DNA from: Candidatus Flexifilum breve
GTDB lineage: Bacteria > Chloroflexota > Anaerolineae > Aggregatilineales > Phototrophicaceae
Length of the DNA stretch: 64,000 nt
Reading direction: 5' to 3'
Assembly (NCBI GenBank): GCA_016717205.1
Contig: JADKGC010000005.1
Coordinates: forward strand, 310,001 to 374,000
Part shown: positions 16,514 to 25,567 of the stretch, in pieces
How the letters are laid out: every line of letters begins with the position of its first letter
Numbering within the stretch: position 1 is the first letter of the stretch
Position numbers and translations under genes: made by a program
The notes under the pieces: model-generated
What the model saw: the letters and a program-made list of their open reading frames with translations, nothing else
Database searches by the model: none
What the model was told of the DNA's origin: nothing

Positions 16514-17098
16514 ATGGCGACCAAAGCCGAGCAGCGCGCCGCAACCACCGCCCGCTTGATCGAAGTTGCGCGCGAACAGTTCACGACTCACGGGTACGCG
16601 GACGCCCCCACCGAGGACATCGTTCGGATCGCTGGCGTCACGCGGGGTGCGCTCTATCATCACTTTGGGAGTAAAGAGGGCTTATTTCACGCGGTGCTGG
16701 ATGCGGTGCAGCACGATGTCGGGGAACGCGTCGAAGCCGCGGCGGGGCAGGTTGAGGGGACATGGGAGCAGTTGATCGCCGGGTGCGCGGCCTTCCTCGA
16801 AGCCAGCCGCGACCCGCAGGTACAGCGGATCATGTTGATCGATGCGCCAGCGGTGCTCGGATGGGCGGCCTGGCGGGAACTCGACGCCCAGTACAGCATG
16901 AAGTCACTGCGTGAGGCGCTGGCGGCGCTGCAAGCGCAGGGGGAACTCGCGCCGCTCTCACTGGATGCGCTCACGCATCTGCTCTCCGGCGCGATGAATG
17001 AGGCGGCGTTATGGATCGCGCAGTCCGATCAGCCCGCCGCGCTCGACGACGCAGTGGCGGCACTCCGTCACCTGCTCGAATCGCTCAGGCTGCGTTAG
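16514..17098 (+). CDS. TetR-family transcriptional regulator
   Basis: 194-residue repressor. The N-terminal TetR DNA-binding domain reads ATTARLIEVAREQFTTHGY, DIVRIAGVTRGALYHHFGSKEGLF. The helical ligand-binding domain (about 60-194) has DAPAVLGWAAWRELDAQY, common in a Chloroflexota/Actinobacteria subgroup. The ATG at 16514 gives MATKAEQR; an ATG at 16490 lies within the operator dyad and is less likely. The stop overlaps the end of the convergent VanW gene by 4 bp. Probably autoregulates and represses the divergent VOC gene. Confidence 0.92.
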   Translation: MATKAEQRAATTARLIEVAREQFTTHGYADAPTEDIVRIAGVTRGALYHHFGSKEGLFHAVLDAVQHDVGERVEAAAGQVEGTWEQLIAGCAAFLEASRDPQVQRIMLIDAPAVLGWAAWRELDAQYSMKSLREALAALQAQGELAPLSLDALTHLLSGAMNEAALWIAQSDQPAALDDAVAALRHLLESLRLR

Positions 17099-18975
17099 CT
17101 GCTCAACCGGGAATCACCGGGCGCAACCTGAATCACCGCGCCCCACGGCTGATAGCGGCTGGCGAAGATATAGCGGTCAATCTCATTGCCGCTCGGGTCA
17201 TTGATGATGCGCGTCACCTGCACATACGAACCTTCCGCCGCCCAGTCGACTTGCAGTTCTTGTCCCGCGCCGAGGTCGCTGTTGGCGACGTACTGGGTCG
17301 CGGCAGGCGGCTGCACTTCGCTGACCTCCGTGCCCGCTTTGACCACCTGCCGTCCGGGGTTGGTGCTGTAGAAGCGGAATTCCACCATGTTGCTGCCGGG
17401 GTAAATCTGCGTTTCGATCAGCAGATGATAGGGGGTATCGTTGCGGAAGGTGAAATCGAGTTCACCGTAAGTTTCGCCCGCCGCGCGGTCCGGGATGTAG
17501 ATCGCCGCGTCCATGCCCACGCCTTCGCCGCCAATCTCGTAGTAGCCGACGCGGTAGCCGTGCGCATGCCGCTCCTCGATCTGATAGCCACCGTAGAAGG
17601 CCGCACGGAAGGCCGTCGTGCTCACCTGACACACGCCGCCGCCCACGCCGCGCACCGTACGGTCGCCGACGATCACAAAGCCTTCGACAAAGCCCGACTC
17701 GGGACTGATATCGCCGACGTAGCGATTGAACGAGAAGAGTTCGCCGGGGGCGATCACGAGACCGTCGAAGCGCGAGGCCGCGAGGATGATGTTTTCGATG
17801 CGCGCCCGCGACGAGCCGGTGTAATACGACTGCCCGGTCGAGACGAGCTGCGTGATGCCGAGTTCCGCCGCCGTGGTGTTGTTGCCGTAGCGCGGCGCTT
17901 CCTCATGGAAAGCCAGGCTGATCGTCCGGTTGCCCGAGCTGAAAATCGCGTCATGCAGGCGCTGGAGCGTGCCGTCCACATCAAGTGTGCGCCCATTAAC
18001 CCCGGAACGAATGACATCTAACTGCCCCGTCGAGACGTTGAAGTGGTAGCGCGCATCCTGCGGCTGGCTGATGAGACCGCGCGCGAGTTCCTCAAGGTAC
18101 GGGCGGAAGGCGGCGACATCCACCTCGACGTCGTACGTCAGCAGCCCATTCGCATCCGCTACCGTATCGATGCGCAGCAGATTCTGGATCTGCGCGACGG
18201 TCGCCGTCCACGGGCCGAGCGCACTGCCGTCCGCGGCGGTGGCGGTGAGCGTCACCGGGCCGGAGAGCGCGATCTGCGCGCGAGTCGCCGCGGTTTCAGC
18301 GTCCAATGAGACGGGCACGGTCTCGTTGACCACCAGCGGAATCTCGCCGCCCGCGTCAAAGTTCAGCACCGCGGCGTCGAGCCGATAGAGTGTCGAGCGC
18401 ACATCGACCGCCTTCCCGGTTTCGCCGGGCGTCGCGCTGATATTCGCGCCGTCGATGTGCAGCACCGCATCGCGCGCCGGGCGGTTGATCTCGGTGGCAA
18501 TGCGGGCGACCTGCTGCGCGGCGGCATTCTGATCATAGCGAATGATCGGCGTGATCGTTTCGCCATTCAGCCAATTGAACGCCTGATCGATCAGATTCAC
18601 GGCGAAATTACCCGCGCGCCCCGCCGCAAACGCCTCGCCAACAGTCGCTTCCACGTCGAAATACACGCCAAGTTCGCCCGCGCGCGCCTGCCAGAACTGA
18701 TCGCCATAGCGGAACGTGAACACGGCCTGCTCATCGTAAGTGAAACGGCCATCGAGCGCTTCCCGCGCCTGTTCCGGCGTCATCCCGCCGAGACTCACGC
18801 CGTAGGAATATACGCCGGGGTAGATGCGCCCCTGAAACGCGATCTCAAAGGCGACGATCAAGCCTACCACGGCGATGAACAACAAAATCGCGCCGCTGAT
18901 GAACAGGATCGGCAGGCGAATCAGCCACGGATTGACGACCGGGGCCTCGTCGGGGTACGTGTCTACGCGATTCAC
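17095..18975 (-). CDS. VanW-family protein with peptidoglycan-binding-like domains
   Basis: 626-residue membrane-anchored protein. A short cytosolic lead (VNRVDTYPDEAPVVNP) is followed by one transmembrane helix (about 21-45). The ectodomain has repeated segments with the pattern TPEQAREALD...FTFRYGDQFW and AFRPYLEELARGL (PG_binding_4-like). The VanW domain follows (about 370-520), with GELFSFNRYVGDISPESGF and the conserved GGGVCQVSTTAFRAAFYGG. The GTG at 18975 is preceded by GGAG at 8 bp, so I prefer it over the longer frame to 19026. VanW homologues are linked to cell-wall glycopeptide resistance loci, but their role is unsettled. Confidence 0.9.
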   Translation of the reverse strand: MNRVDTYPDEAPVVNPWLIRLPILFISGAILLFIAVVGLIVAFEIAFQGRIYPGVYSYGVSLGGMTPEQAREALDGRFTYDEQAVFTFRYGDQFWQARAGELGVYFDVEATVGEAFAAGRAGNFAVNLIDQAFNWLNGETITPIIRYDQNAAAQQVARIATEINRPARDAVLHIDGANISATPGETGKAVDVRSTLYRLDAAVLNFDAGGEIPLVVNETVPVSLDAETAATRAQIALSGPVTLTATAADGSALGPWTATVAQIQNLLRIDTVADANGLLTYDVEVDVAAFRPYLEELARGLISQPQDARYHFNVSTGQLDVIRSGVNGRTLDVDGTLQRLHDAIFSSGNRTISLAFHEEAPRYGNNTTAAELGITQLVSTGQSYYTGSSRARIENIILAASRFDGLVIAPGELFSFNRYVGDISPESGFVEGFVIVGDRTVRGVGGGVCQVSTTAFRAAFYGGYQIEERHAHGYRVGYYEIGGEGVGMDAAIYIPDRAAGETYGELDFTFRNDTPYHLLIETQIYPGSNMVEFRFYSTNPGRQVVKAGTEVSEVQPPAATQYVANSDLGAGQELQVDWAAEGSYVQVTRIINDPSGNEIDRYIFASRYQPWGAVIQVAPGDSRLSS

Positions 18976-19082
18976 GCGGAAATCTCCGTTATGGGACAAC
19001 TTGCGCCTATTGTAGCAAAGATTCACGGCGTCCCTAAGCTAAAGTTTGCTGAAGGATTAGCCGCTGGGGGTGGGTCGGGGGA

Positions 19083-19135
19083 TCAACCTCACCCCTAAGT
19101 CCCCTCTCCGGGCGAAGAGGGGCGGGGGTCAGGCG
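19083..19135. repeat. GC-rich hairpin repeat
   Basis: Copy of the CCCCTCTCC/GGAGAGGGG family (text AACCTCACCCCTAAGTCCCC ... GAAGAGGGGCGGGGG) in the gap 18976-19213 between two minus-strand genes. No gene is seen in the gap. Confidence 0.55.
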
Positions 19136-19213
19136 CCTAACAGGAACAGGAGCGTCCATGTGCACACCCTGATCAGCAAACGACTTGTCGTGACAAAACA
19201 GGGGGCGACGAGG

Positions 19214-20248
19214 TTACTCGTCCTCGTGATCGCCGTTCACGCTGATCGGCGCGATTTCGACGGCATCCGTCCGCAGGGGTTCGAAGCGGGCGCGATATTC
19301 TTCGAGCTGCTGCTCCAGATCCACACGCGCCAGCGTCACCGTTTGATCTTTCTCGTGCAGCAAATCGCGCGGGACGCCGATCTGCTTGCTGACGAGGTAA
19401 TCCACCAGCGCATCGCTGAATGTACGACTGCTGGCCTGATCGCCGTACACTTCTTTCACTTCGCGGAGGTGATCGACCATCCACAGGTACAGATCGCCCT
19501 CCGTGCGCTTCGGCATATAGCGCATCATGTCGTACTTGCGAATCAGCGTTACCGCCGGGCGGTACACGTTGTCGTACCAGTCCGCCGCCGCTTCGTCGAG
19601 CGTGACCGGCTGACCGTCATGCCGCTCCTTGACCGCGCCATGCAGATAGATGTGCCCGAGCAAGTCGTCATAGCGCGATGTTTCGCTCAGCTCCATCGAC
19701 TGGTGATGCGGGCGCGTGTACGGCAGGCGCGTGATATCCAGGAACTCCGCATACGCGGTTAGTTCGTCCAATTCCTGTTCAGAAATGCCCGGTTTGAGCG
19801 AAATCGACGTGGGCAGCTCAGTCACATGGGCTTGAATGTAGGTCGCACCCAACTGCTTCGCCACCGAGACGCGATGATTGCCATCGCGCACAAAGTACAC
19901 ATCGCCAACTTTGTACAGTTCGATGGGCGGCAACCCCATCATCCCGCTGGCGACCGCATACACGCGGCTCCAGCGTTCCTGCATCTTGTTTTTGCGGGGG
20001 AGAAACTTCGCCGTGAAGTCTTTGTATCGTCCAACGCTCCCCACCACCTGGTCCACCGGGACTTCTTGCAGCCCCTTATAGTATTCTTCGCGCAAGCGCA
20101 AACGCGCCCGAATTTCGTCAAAACTGAGTAGTTCGGCAGATTGCCCGCGCAGCAGCGCGAGCATGTCTTCCCAAAAGGCACCCATACGGGCGCTTTGAAA
20201 CTTACTCACGCCTTCGAGAAAGTCGATCTCATTGATGTCATCCGGCAT
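19214..20248 (-). CDS. ParB/sulfiredoxin-fold domain protein
   Basis: 344-residue cytosolic protein. The core motif VYFVRDGNHRVSVAKQLGATYIQAHVTEL (about 117-145) is the ParB/sulfiredoxin-like nucleotide-binding segment. No helix-turn-helix or ParB linker domain is evident, so a chromosome-partition role is unlikely. The C-terminal half is helical and charged, with YGDQASSRTFSDALVDYLVSKQIG, and ends in an acidic tail NGDHEDE. The N-terminal region is highly charged (IRARLRLREEYYKGL). Stand-alone ParB-fold proteins are common in Chloroflexota; function unknown. GGAGG lies before the ATG. Divergent from surE. Confidence 0.75.
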   Translation of the reverse strand: MPDDINEIDFLEGVSKFQSARMGAFWEDMLALLRGQSAELLSFDEIRARLRLREEYYKGLQEVPVDQVVGSVGRYKDFTAKFLPRKNKMQERWSRVYAVASGMMGLPPIELYKVGDVYFVRDGNHRVSVAKQLGATYIQAHVTELPTSISLKPGISEQELDELTAYAEFLDITRLPYTRPHHQSMELSETSRYDDLLGHIYLHGAVKERHDGQPVTLDEAAADWYDNVYRPAVTLIRKYDMMRYMPKRTEGDLYLWMVDHLREVKEVYGDQASSRTFSDALVDYLVSKQIGVPRDLLHEKDQTVTLARVDLEQQLEEYRARFEPLRTDAVEIAPISVNGDHEDE

Positions 20249-20486
20249 GGGCGAGAGCCTCCTTGTCGCTTCAGCCGTCGGTTCGTACTGTACAGGACTC
20301 TGTTTCGATCTACAATACGAACTCTACACAAGCATTGTACATGACAAATGGTGCATTTCTGTACAAGAGTGCTTAAGGTTAAGTAGCCGAGCTTAGAGTG
20401 TAATGAGTAACGTGGTTTATGGTGGCTGAAAACGCTCCCAAAACGCCTGTCTGACCGCGCTGCTCGTCGTTGTCGACTAAGGAGAG

Positions 20487-21248
20487 ATGTTGTTGAACCG
20501 CATGATTGTGACGAATGATGATGGCGTCCAAGCGCCCGGCATTCTGGCACTGGCCACGGCCATGCGCCAGCTTGGCTCGGTGCAGGTGATCGCGCCATCC
20601 GTGAATCAGAGCGCCAGCGGCCACAAGAAGACGCTGTTTCAGGATATTCCCGCGAACGAGGTCGTGCTGGCCGACAAAACCAGCGCGATTGCCGTGGGCG
20701 GCTCACCCGCCGACTGCATCGCCATCGCCGCGCTCGGTCTGGTGGAATGGCCGCCGCGCGTGGTCGTATCGGGCATCAACCGCGGCGCGAATATGGGGCA
20801 GGATGTCACCTACAGCGGCACGGTGACTGCCGCGCTCGAAGCGGCGATTCAGGGCGTGCCCGCCGTCGCCGTGTCGCTGGCCCAGCGGGATGCCGACCGG
20901 GTCGAAGATTACGCGGAAGCGGCGCGCATCGCCGTGATGGTGGTGCGCAAGGTACTGGAGAAGGGCTTGCCGCCGCTGACCATCCTCAACCTGAACATCC
21001 CGCCCGTTAGCCCGGTCAAAGGGCTGCGCCTGACGCGGCAGGGCGTGCGCATCTACGCCGACGAACTGGCACGCGAGAACAACATCTATCGCATTGTTGG
21101 GCCGGAACCGGGCGGCAATTACGAGGAAGAAGGCACAGATCTGTGGGCGGTCAACAAGGGCTATGCCAGCCTCACACCGATTCATCTCGACCTGACGGCG
21201 CATCGCTTTCTGGCCGATCTCGCGGCCTGGGACATCACGACGGATTAA
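20487..21248 (+). CDS. surE: 5'/3'-nucleotidase SurE
   Basis: 253-residue metal-dependent nucleoside monophosphate phosphatase. All signature motifs are present: MIVTNDDGVQAPG with the metal-binding Asp pair, VIAPSVNQSASG, GSPADCIAIA, VVSGINRGANMG and YSGTVTAALEAA. The length is standard for the family. SurE removes phosphate from 5'- and 3'-nucleotides and short polyphosphate and is linked to stationary-phase survival. AAGGAGAG precedes the start; the usual family start corresponds to MIVTNDDG, so the first few residues may be either ATG. Confidence 0.96.
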   Translation: MLLNRMIVTNDDGVQAPGILALATAMRQLGSVQVIAPSVNQSASGHKKTLFQDIPANEVVLADKTSAIAVGGSPADCIAIAALGLVEWPPRVVVSGINRGANMGQDVTYSGTVTAALEAAIQGVPAVAVSLAQRDADRVEDYAEAARIAVMVVRKVLEKGLPPLTILNLNIPPVSPVKGLRLTRQGVRIYADELARENNIYRIVGPEPGGNYEEEGTDLWAVNKGYASLTPIHLDLTAHRFLADLAAWDITTD

Positions 21249-21281
21249 ACGGGTTGAGATTGCACCATCTTTATTTGTAGG

Positions 21282-21405
21282 CACACGCTTCTGCGTGTCC
21301 ACGGACAGCGGACGCGATTTATCGCGTCCCTACGAAAACGAACTCACCTAGCCAGTGATGTTGGCTCCCCTCCCCGAATTTGAGGAGGGGCCGGGGGTGG
21401 GATCG
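21282..21405. repeat. Repeat cluster after surE
   Basis: Three dispersed families in a row: a GGCACACGCTTCTGCGTGTCC hairpin remnant (from 21282), the GCGGACGCGATTTATCGCGTCC hairpin (21308-21339), and the GAATTC-type palindrome with an AATTTG variant centre (21361-21405). The same order is found at 43007-43110 and near 37150-37241. Confidence 0.65.
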
Positions 21406-21459
21406 ATTATAAACAAAAACGCACTTACGCTTTAGTTTATTTGCCAAAAGGATCGCGCC

Positions 21460-22218
21460 ATGTTCATCGAACGCCCCTATGCGCAGCTCTACAGTGTCGC
21501 TTTTGGGAACAGCCCGCGTACGCTCCTCGCCATTGGCGGATGGGCGGGCAGTTGGGAAGTGTGGACCGATACACTCGCCGATCTCAGCCCCACGTGGCGC
21601 ACCATCGCTTATGATCATCGCGGCGCGGGCGCGAGCTCGTGTGCCGTCGAGTCGATCATGTTGGACTACTTAGTCAGCGATGTGTTCGCGGTAATGGACG
21701 CCTATGGCGTCGATCGCTGCATCCTGGCTGCGGAATCGGCGGGCGCGGCGACAGCGCTGCTCGCGGCATTGGAACGTCCCGAGCGCGTTCAAGGACTGGT
21801 GCTCGTGGACGGTGTGTACTACCAGCCTGACGATCCCAAATCTCCCTTTTTGCAGGGACTCAAAACACGATTTGAAGCGACGATTGGCGCTTTCGTCGAT
21901 AACTGTGTCACCGAGGAACATGGTGATATGTGGCGGCGCTGGGGGCGGCAGATTCTGATGCGGTCTGAGCCTGCCGCTGCGATTCGCTTATACGAATGCG
22001 CTCAGGAGATCGATCTCCGCGCGCGGTTGCGTGAGATCGTCATCCCTACGCTCATCCTTCACGGACGGGATGATCGCATTCTGCCGCTGGTGAGTTCCGA
22101 ATGGTTGGCAACGCAGCTTAAAAACTGTCACATGGAGGTGATCGACGGGGCGGGACATGTGCCCACCGTGACGCGCCCGCACATTGTCGCCGACGCGATT
22201 AACCGCTATTTCGGGTAG
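21460..22218 (+). CDS. Alpha/beta-fold hydrolase
   Basis: 252-residue alpha/beta hydrolase. The nucleophile elbow is CILAAESAGAA (Ser in the A-E-S-A-G turn, a variant of GxSxG). The oxyanion text is LAIGGWAGSWEVW, the acid is in HGRDDRILPL, and the catalytic His is in GAGHVPTV near the C-terminus. The cap is small. The family covers esterases, haloperoxidases and C-C hydrolases; the substrate cannot be inferred. AAAAGGA precedes the ATG. Stands alone between repeats and an unknown small gene. Confidence 0.9.
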   Translation: MFIERPYAQLYSVAFGNSPRTLLAIGGWAGSWEVWTDTLADLSPTWRTIAYDHRGAGASSCAVESIMLDYLVSDVFAVMDAYGVDRCILAAESAGAATALLAALERPERVQGLVLVDGVYYQPDDPKSPFLQGLKTRFEATIGAFVDNCVTEEHGDMWRRWGRQILMRSEPAAAIRLYECAQEIDLRARLREIVIPTLILHGRDDRILPLVSSEWLATQLKNCHMEVIDGAGHVPTVTRPHIVADAINRYFG

Positions 22219-22359
22219 GCTCGCGCGGATCAAGTTGTAGAGAGGGGAGCGTTTCAGCTCGTGAAAAAATACACTTTTCACGATAGCTTAACCCGTCGGG
22301 CAGGCAGCCTAGAGTAACGTAGAAGGGTTTTGCTGATTCCAACACTTTCAGGAAGATCC

Positions 22360-22773
22360 ATGCCCTATCAACTAGACTGGCTTGTGCCCAAACGCATTGT
22401 GCTCCTCAAATACCAGGGGACGATCACGGAAACCGAACTGCATGAGTCCGACGCCGCGCTGTGCCGCTTCTACGACGAAGGCGATGCTGACGCTGCTCTC
22501 ATCCATCAGATTTGCATTCTGGATGGCACTTCGAAGACGAGTCTCGTCCAACTCACCTCGCTCAAATGGCCCAAGCATCCGCGCAATGGCTGGATGATCG
22601 CGATCGGGAAAGTTAATTCGATTGAGCGAATCATCGGTGGGTTTGCGGCGCAGTTATTGAAGATGCGGTACCGCAGCGCCAATTCATTGGCAGAGGCGGT
22701 CGAAACTCTCTACCGCGTGGATTTGACGCTCCCAGAGGCGACACGGCCTTCTGTCACTTCGGCTGACCTTTAG
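22360..22773 (+). CDS. Hypothetical protein, STAS/SpoIIAA-like size
   Basis: 137-residue soluble protein that I do not recognise with confidence. It starts with MPYQLDWLVPKRIVLLKYQGTITETEL, an N-terminal beta strand plus turn like the SpoIIAA/STAS-like small proteins. Then follow helix-strand alternation and SLKWPKHPRNGWMIAIG. There is no signal peptide or membrane helix. The start is placed at ATG 22360 because AGGAAG lies 5-6 nt upstream; the frame continues to 22330 without a site. Isolated from its neighbours by about 140 bp upstream and 50 bp downstream. Confidence 0.65.
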   Translation: MPYQLDWLVPKRIVLLKYQGTITETELHESDAALCRFYDEGDADAALIHQICILDGTSKTSLVQLTSLKWPKHPRNGWMIAIGKVNSIERIIGGFAAQLLKMRYRSANSLAEAVETLYRVDLTLPEATRPSVTSADL

Positions 22774-22825
22774 CATCAGCCAGCACGGGGGCAGTCGTAC
22801 GTAATCTGCCCCCGCTTCCCCGCAA

Positions 22826-25213
22826 TTACGGCTCGAACAATTTCCACAGGCGATTGGTGACCGCGCGCGTCTGCATGGCCCAGCGGATCGCGATCAGCGC
22901 GAGGATGAACACCAGCAGCACCACGCCCCATTCCCACGATGTGAGCGGCTTGAACGCGATGATATCCGGGAAAACGTATGGTGCGATGATGGTCAGCGCA
23001 CACGAAACCACGCCGTAGATGAACAGGCGCGGACGCTGCACAATGCTGCGCGGTTCAAACAGGTCGATACCGTGCGTGTGCCACATCACGATGAGCCCGT
23101 AGAGCGTGAGGAAGACCAGCATCGTGCTGCGCGCTTCCAGTAAATCCTTCGAATTGCTCAGGTAGGTGAAGGCGTAGACCAGCGCCATCGCCACCGCGCC
23201 AATCGAGCCGACCGTCACGACATAGTCGAGCACATCCCGGCGGAATTCCTTCAGGTAGATCGGCTTGAGCACGCGCAGCGCCATGAACCCGGCGGGCAGG
23301 TTGATCACGCCGAAGGTCAGCCAGCTAATCTGGATCGGGTTAATCGGGAACGGCAGCCCCATGAAGCCCGCGAAGATGAAGAAGATCATGCTGTAGAAGT
23401 TCTTCACGAGGAAAATGCGGCTCGTGCCGAAGATCGTCTGCGTGATGATGCGCCCTTCGTGGAAGGCGCGCGGCAGCGTCGTCATGGCGTTGTTGAGCAG
23501 CACGATATCCGCCACATCTTTGCTGATCTGCGCGCCGTCATTCATGGCGATAGCCATGTGCGCCTCTTTGAGCGCGGGCACATCGTTAACGCCGTCGCCG
23601 ACCATCGCGACGTATTCACCCTGCCGCTTGAGCGCGGCGATCAGCTTCTTCTTGGTATCCGGTTCGATGCGCGCGAACAGATCGCCTTCGGTGACGGCCG
23701 CTTCCAGTTCGGAGTCGGTCATCGCGTCCAACTGATCGCCCGTGAAGGCCTTACGGATGGTCATCCCGGCTTCCCGCGCGATCTCCTTGACCGTTTCGAG
23801 GTTGTCGCCCGAAATGACCTTGAGCGCCACGCCTTCCTTGCGGAAATCTTCGAGCGTGGTCTGGATGTCCTCGCGGATTTCGTCGCTGAGCACGACCAGC
23901 GCCAGCGGTTCGCGATCATCCGACAAGCGCCCATCGGAGAGCGGATGCGTGGTGCGCGCCAACGCCAGCACACGCATACCCTGCGCGGCGAGCTGGGTGG
24001 CTTCTTCGAGCGCGCCCGCGTCGCGCAGCCGCAGCACGCGTTCCGGCGCGCCCATGATCAGCGTTTCGCTGGCAAATTCAATCGCGCCCCATTTGCGCGC
24101 CGACGTGAACGGGATCTCACGCGTTTTGACGAGTTCCGGCAGGAGCGGCACATCCCCGTTGAGGTGGTGCGCGACCGCTGCCGCCGTTCGGTTGAGATGC
24201 GACAGGTTCGCGGTGTACAGCCGCAGTCGTTTGTCGATCTCCGCGCCGGAGAGGTTCGCCAGCGGCTGCACATGATGCACGCGCAGCTTATTCTTGGTGA
24301 GCGTGCCCGTCTTGTCGAAGCACAACGTGGTCACGTTAGCCATCGATTCGACGGCGTTGACACGCTGCACCAGCGTCTGGAAGCGGCTGATGCTCACCGC
24401 GCCGATGGTCAGCGCGAGGATGGCGCTCAACATCAACCCCTGCGGGACGATGCTGGCGACGAACACCACCGCGTTGCGGAACGTCTCCAGATTGATCAGC
24501 GGTTGGGCTTGCAGCGACCCCGCGATGAACAGCATGGGTGTCACCACCACCATGATCACCACGGAGATCTGCACGATGTACGAGAGGCGCTGCTGCGTCG
24601 GCGTGAGCACCATGCGGTAGGCTTTAGCCGTGCTGCTCAGGCGATTGATCGTGCTGTCGCGCCCGACCTGCGTCGCCTGCATCAGGCCGCTGCCCGCGAT
24701 ACAGAACGAGCCGGAAAAGACCTTGTCGTCTTTATCTTTGAGCACCGCATCCGATTCGCCCGTGAGCTGCGACTCGTCCATTTCGAGCGCGTCGCTGGTC
24801 AGCACGACGCCATCCACGACGAGACGGTCGCCCGGATCAATCGGCAGCACGTCATCTTTGACGACTTTGCGGATGGGGACGGTGATCAGTTGGCCGTCAC
24901 GCCACACACGCACTTCATGCGCCGCCAGCGCCGCCAGTTGATCCAGCTTACGCTTGGCGCTGATCTCCTGAAACATGCCCAAAAACGAGTTCGTGACCAC
25001 GCTGAACCCGGCGAAAAACACGGTTGCGTAGTCGCGGAACACGAGCACAACAAGGAGCAGCGAAAATAAGACGATGTTGAAAACATTAAAGACATTATCC
25101 CGGACGATCTCAAAATACGAGCGCCCGACGCGCGCTTTAAAATCATTGCTTTCGCCCCGTTTGATGCGTTCTGCAACTTCAGGGGCGGTCAAACCGCGTG
25201 GCTGTAGCGACAA
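22826..25213 (-). CDS. Cation-transporting P-type ATPase (CtpE-like)
   Basis: About 795-residue P-type ATPase. Order: a GLTAPEVAERI lead, first helix pair, actuator domain with LTGES, a membrane segment with IVPQGL, phosphorylation motif CFDKTGTLTKNKL, nucleotide domain, hinge MVGDGVNDVPALKEAHMAIAM, then C-terminal helices. It lacks the N-terminal heavy-metal domain and CPC motif, so it is not a copper/zinc pump; it most resembles the CtpE group (Ca2+ or other divalent uptake). The start is unclear: TTG 25213 yields the family length with AAAGGCGGGG upstream, and a TTG at 25276 adds 21 residues. Divergent from tRNA-Lys. Confidence 0.9.
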   Translation of the reverse strand: MSLQPRGLTAPEVAERIKRGESNDFKARVGRSYFEIVRDNVFNVFNIVLFSLLLVVLVFRDYATVFFAGFSVVTNSFLGMFQEISAKRKLDQLAALAAHEVRVWRDGQLITVPIRKVVKDDVLPIDPGDRLVVDGVVLTSDALEMDESQLTGESDAVLKDKDDKVFSGSFCIAGSGLMQATQVGRDSTINRLSSTAKAYRMVLTPTQQRLSYIVQISVVIMVVVTPMLFIAGSLQAQPLINLETFRNAVVFVASIVPQGLMLSAILALTIGAVSISRFQTLVQRVNAVESMANVTTLCFDKTGTLTKNKLRVHHVQPLANLSGAEIDKRLRLYTANLSHLNRTAAAVAHHLNGDVPLLPELVKTREIPFTSARKWGAIEFASETLIMGAPERVLRLRDAGALEEATQLAAQGMRVLALARTTHPLSDGRLSDDREPLALVVLSDEIREDIQTTLEDFRKEGVALKVISGDNLETVKEIAREAGMTIRKAFTGDQLDAMTDSELEAAVTEGDLFARIEPDTKKKLIAALKRQGEYVAMVGDGVNDVPALKEAHMAIAMNDGAQISKDVADIVLLNNAMTTLPRAFHEGRIITQTIFGTSRIFLVKNFYSMIFFIFAGFMGLPFPINPIQISWLTFGVINLPAGFMALRVLKPIYLKEFRRDVLDYVVTVGSIGAVAMALVYAFTYLSNSKDLLEARSTMLVFLTLYGLIVMWHTHGIDLFEPRSIVQRPRLFIYGVVSCALTIIAPYVFPDIIAFKPLTSWEWGVVLLVFILALIAIRWAMQTRAVTNRLWKLFEP

Positions 25214-25285
25214 GTCCCCGCCTTTCCGTACCGATAAGTCCCGGCTATTGTACAGGAAATCGGCGCGCGCAATCAAACTTCCGCC

Positions 25286-25313
25286 TTGACGGTGGGGGCG
25301 AAGTGACTATAAT
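25286..25313 (+). promoter_or_regulatory. Promoter of tRNA-Lys
   Basis: A -35 TTGACG (25286-25291) and a consensus -10 TATAAT (25308-25313) are separated by 16 bp and lie 17 bp before the mature tRNA 5' end. It overlaps the upstream region of the divergent P-type ATPase. Confidence 0.75.
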
Positions 25314-25329
25314 TCAGGGTAAATAAGAC

Positions 25330-25402
25330 GGACTCCTAGCTCAATTGGCAGAGCAATTGACTCTTAATCAATGGGTTCAGGGTTCGAGTCCCTGGGGGTT
25401 CA
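25330..25402 (+). tRNA. tRNA-Lys (anticodon CTT)
   Basis: 73 nt cloverleaf. The acceptor GGACTCC/GGGGTTC pairs with two G-U pairs. The D-arm is GCTC...GAGC. The anticodon stem ATTGA/TCAAT holds the loop CTCTTAA with anticodon CTT at 25363-25365. The T-arm is CAGGG-TTCGAGT-CCCTG. The discriminator is A, followed by CA, so CCA is not genome-encoded. Confidence 0.95.
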
Positions 25403-25406
25403 CAAG

Positions 25407-25437
25407 AGCGACCACACAATTGTGTGGTCGCTTTTTT
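25407..25437 (+). terminator. Terminator after tRNA-Lys
   Basis: A perfect palindrome (AGCGACCACACA / TGTGTGGTCGCT around AT) directly after the tRNA is followed by a run of T's. Confidence 0.93.
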
Positions 25438-25511
25438 GTTGTCCCCTCGTCGAAAACCGCTTCTAGAATTCCTATTTGACACGATGAATTGCGCGCGTTA
25501 GGATCATAAAT

Positions 25512-25541
25512 GCCTGTCGCGGGGCGGCAACCCCCACAGGC
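25512..25541. other. Possible left-end hairpin of the TnpB element
   Basis: Stem GCCTGT...ACAGGC with an inner GGGG/CCCC pairing lies 26 bp before the tnpB start. IS200/IS605 elements have imperfect subterminal hairpins at each end. TTGAC at 25476-25480 might be the flanking target/TAM sequence, but the true element boundary cannot be fixed. Confidence 0.45.
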
Positions 25542-25567
25542 TCTCCGACAAGCAGGGTCAGAGCAGC

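Noticed and set aside
23459..25069. 536-residue open frame on the plus strand
   Set aside because: Antisense of the P-type ATPase gene; His/Arg/Asp-rich composition typical of a shadow frame.
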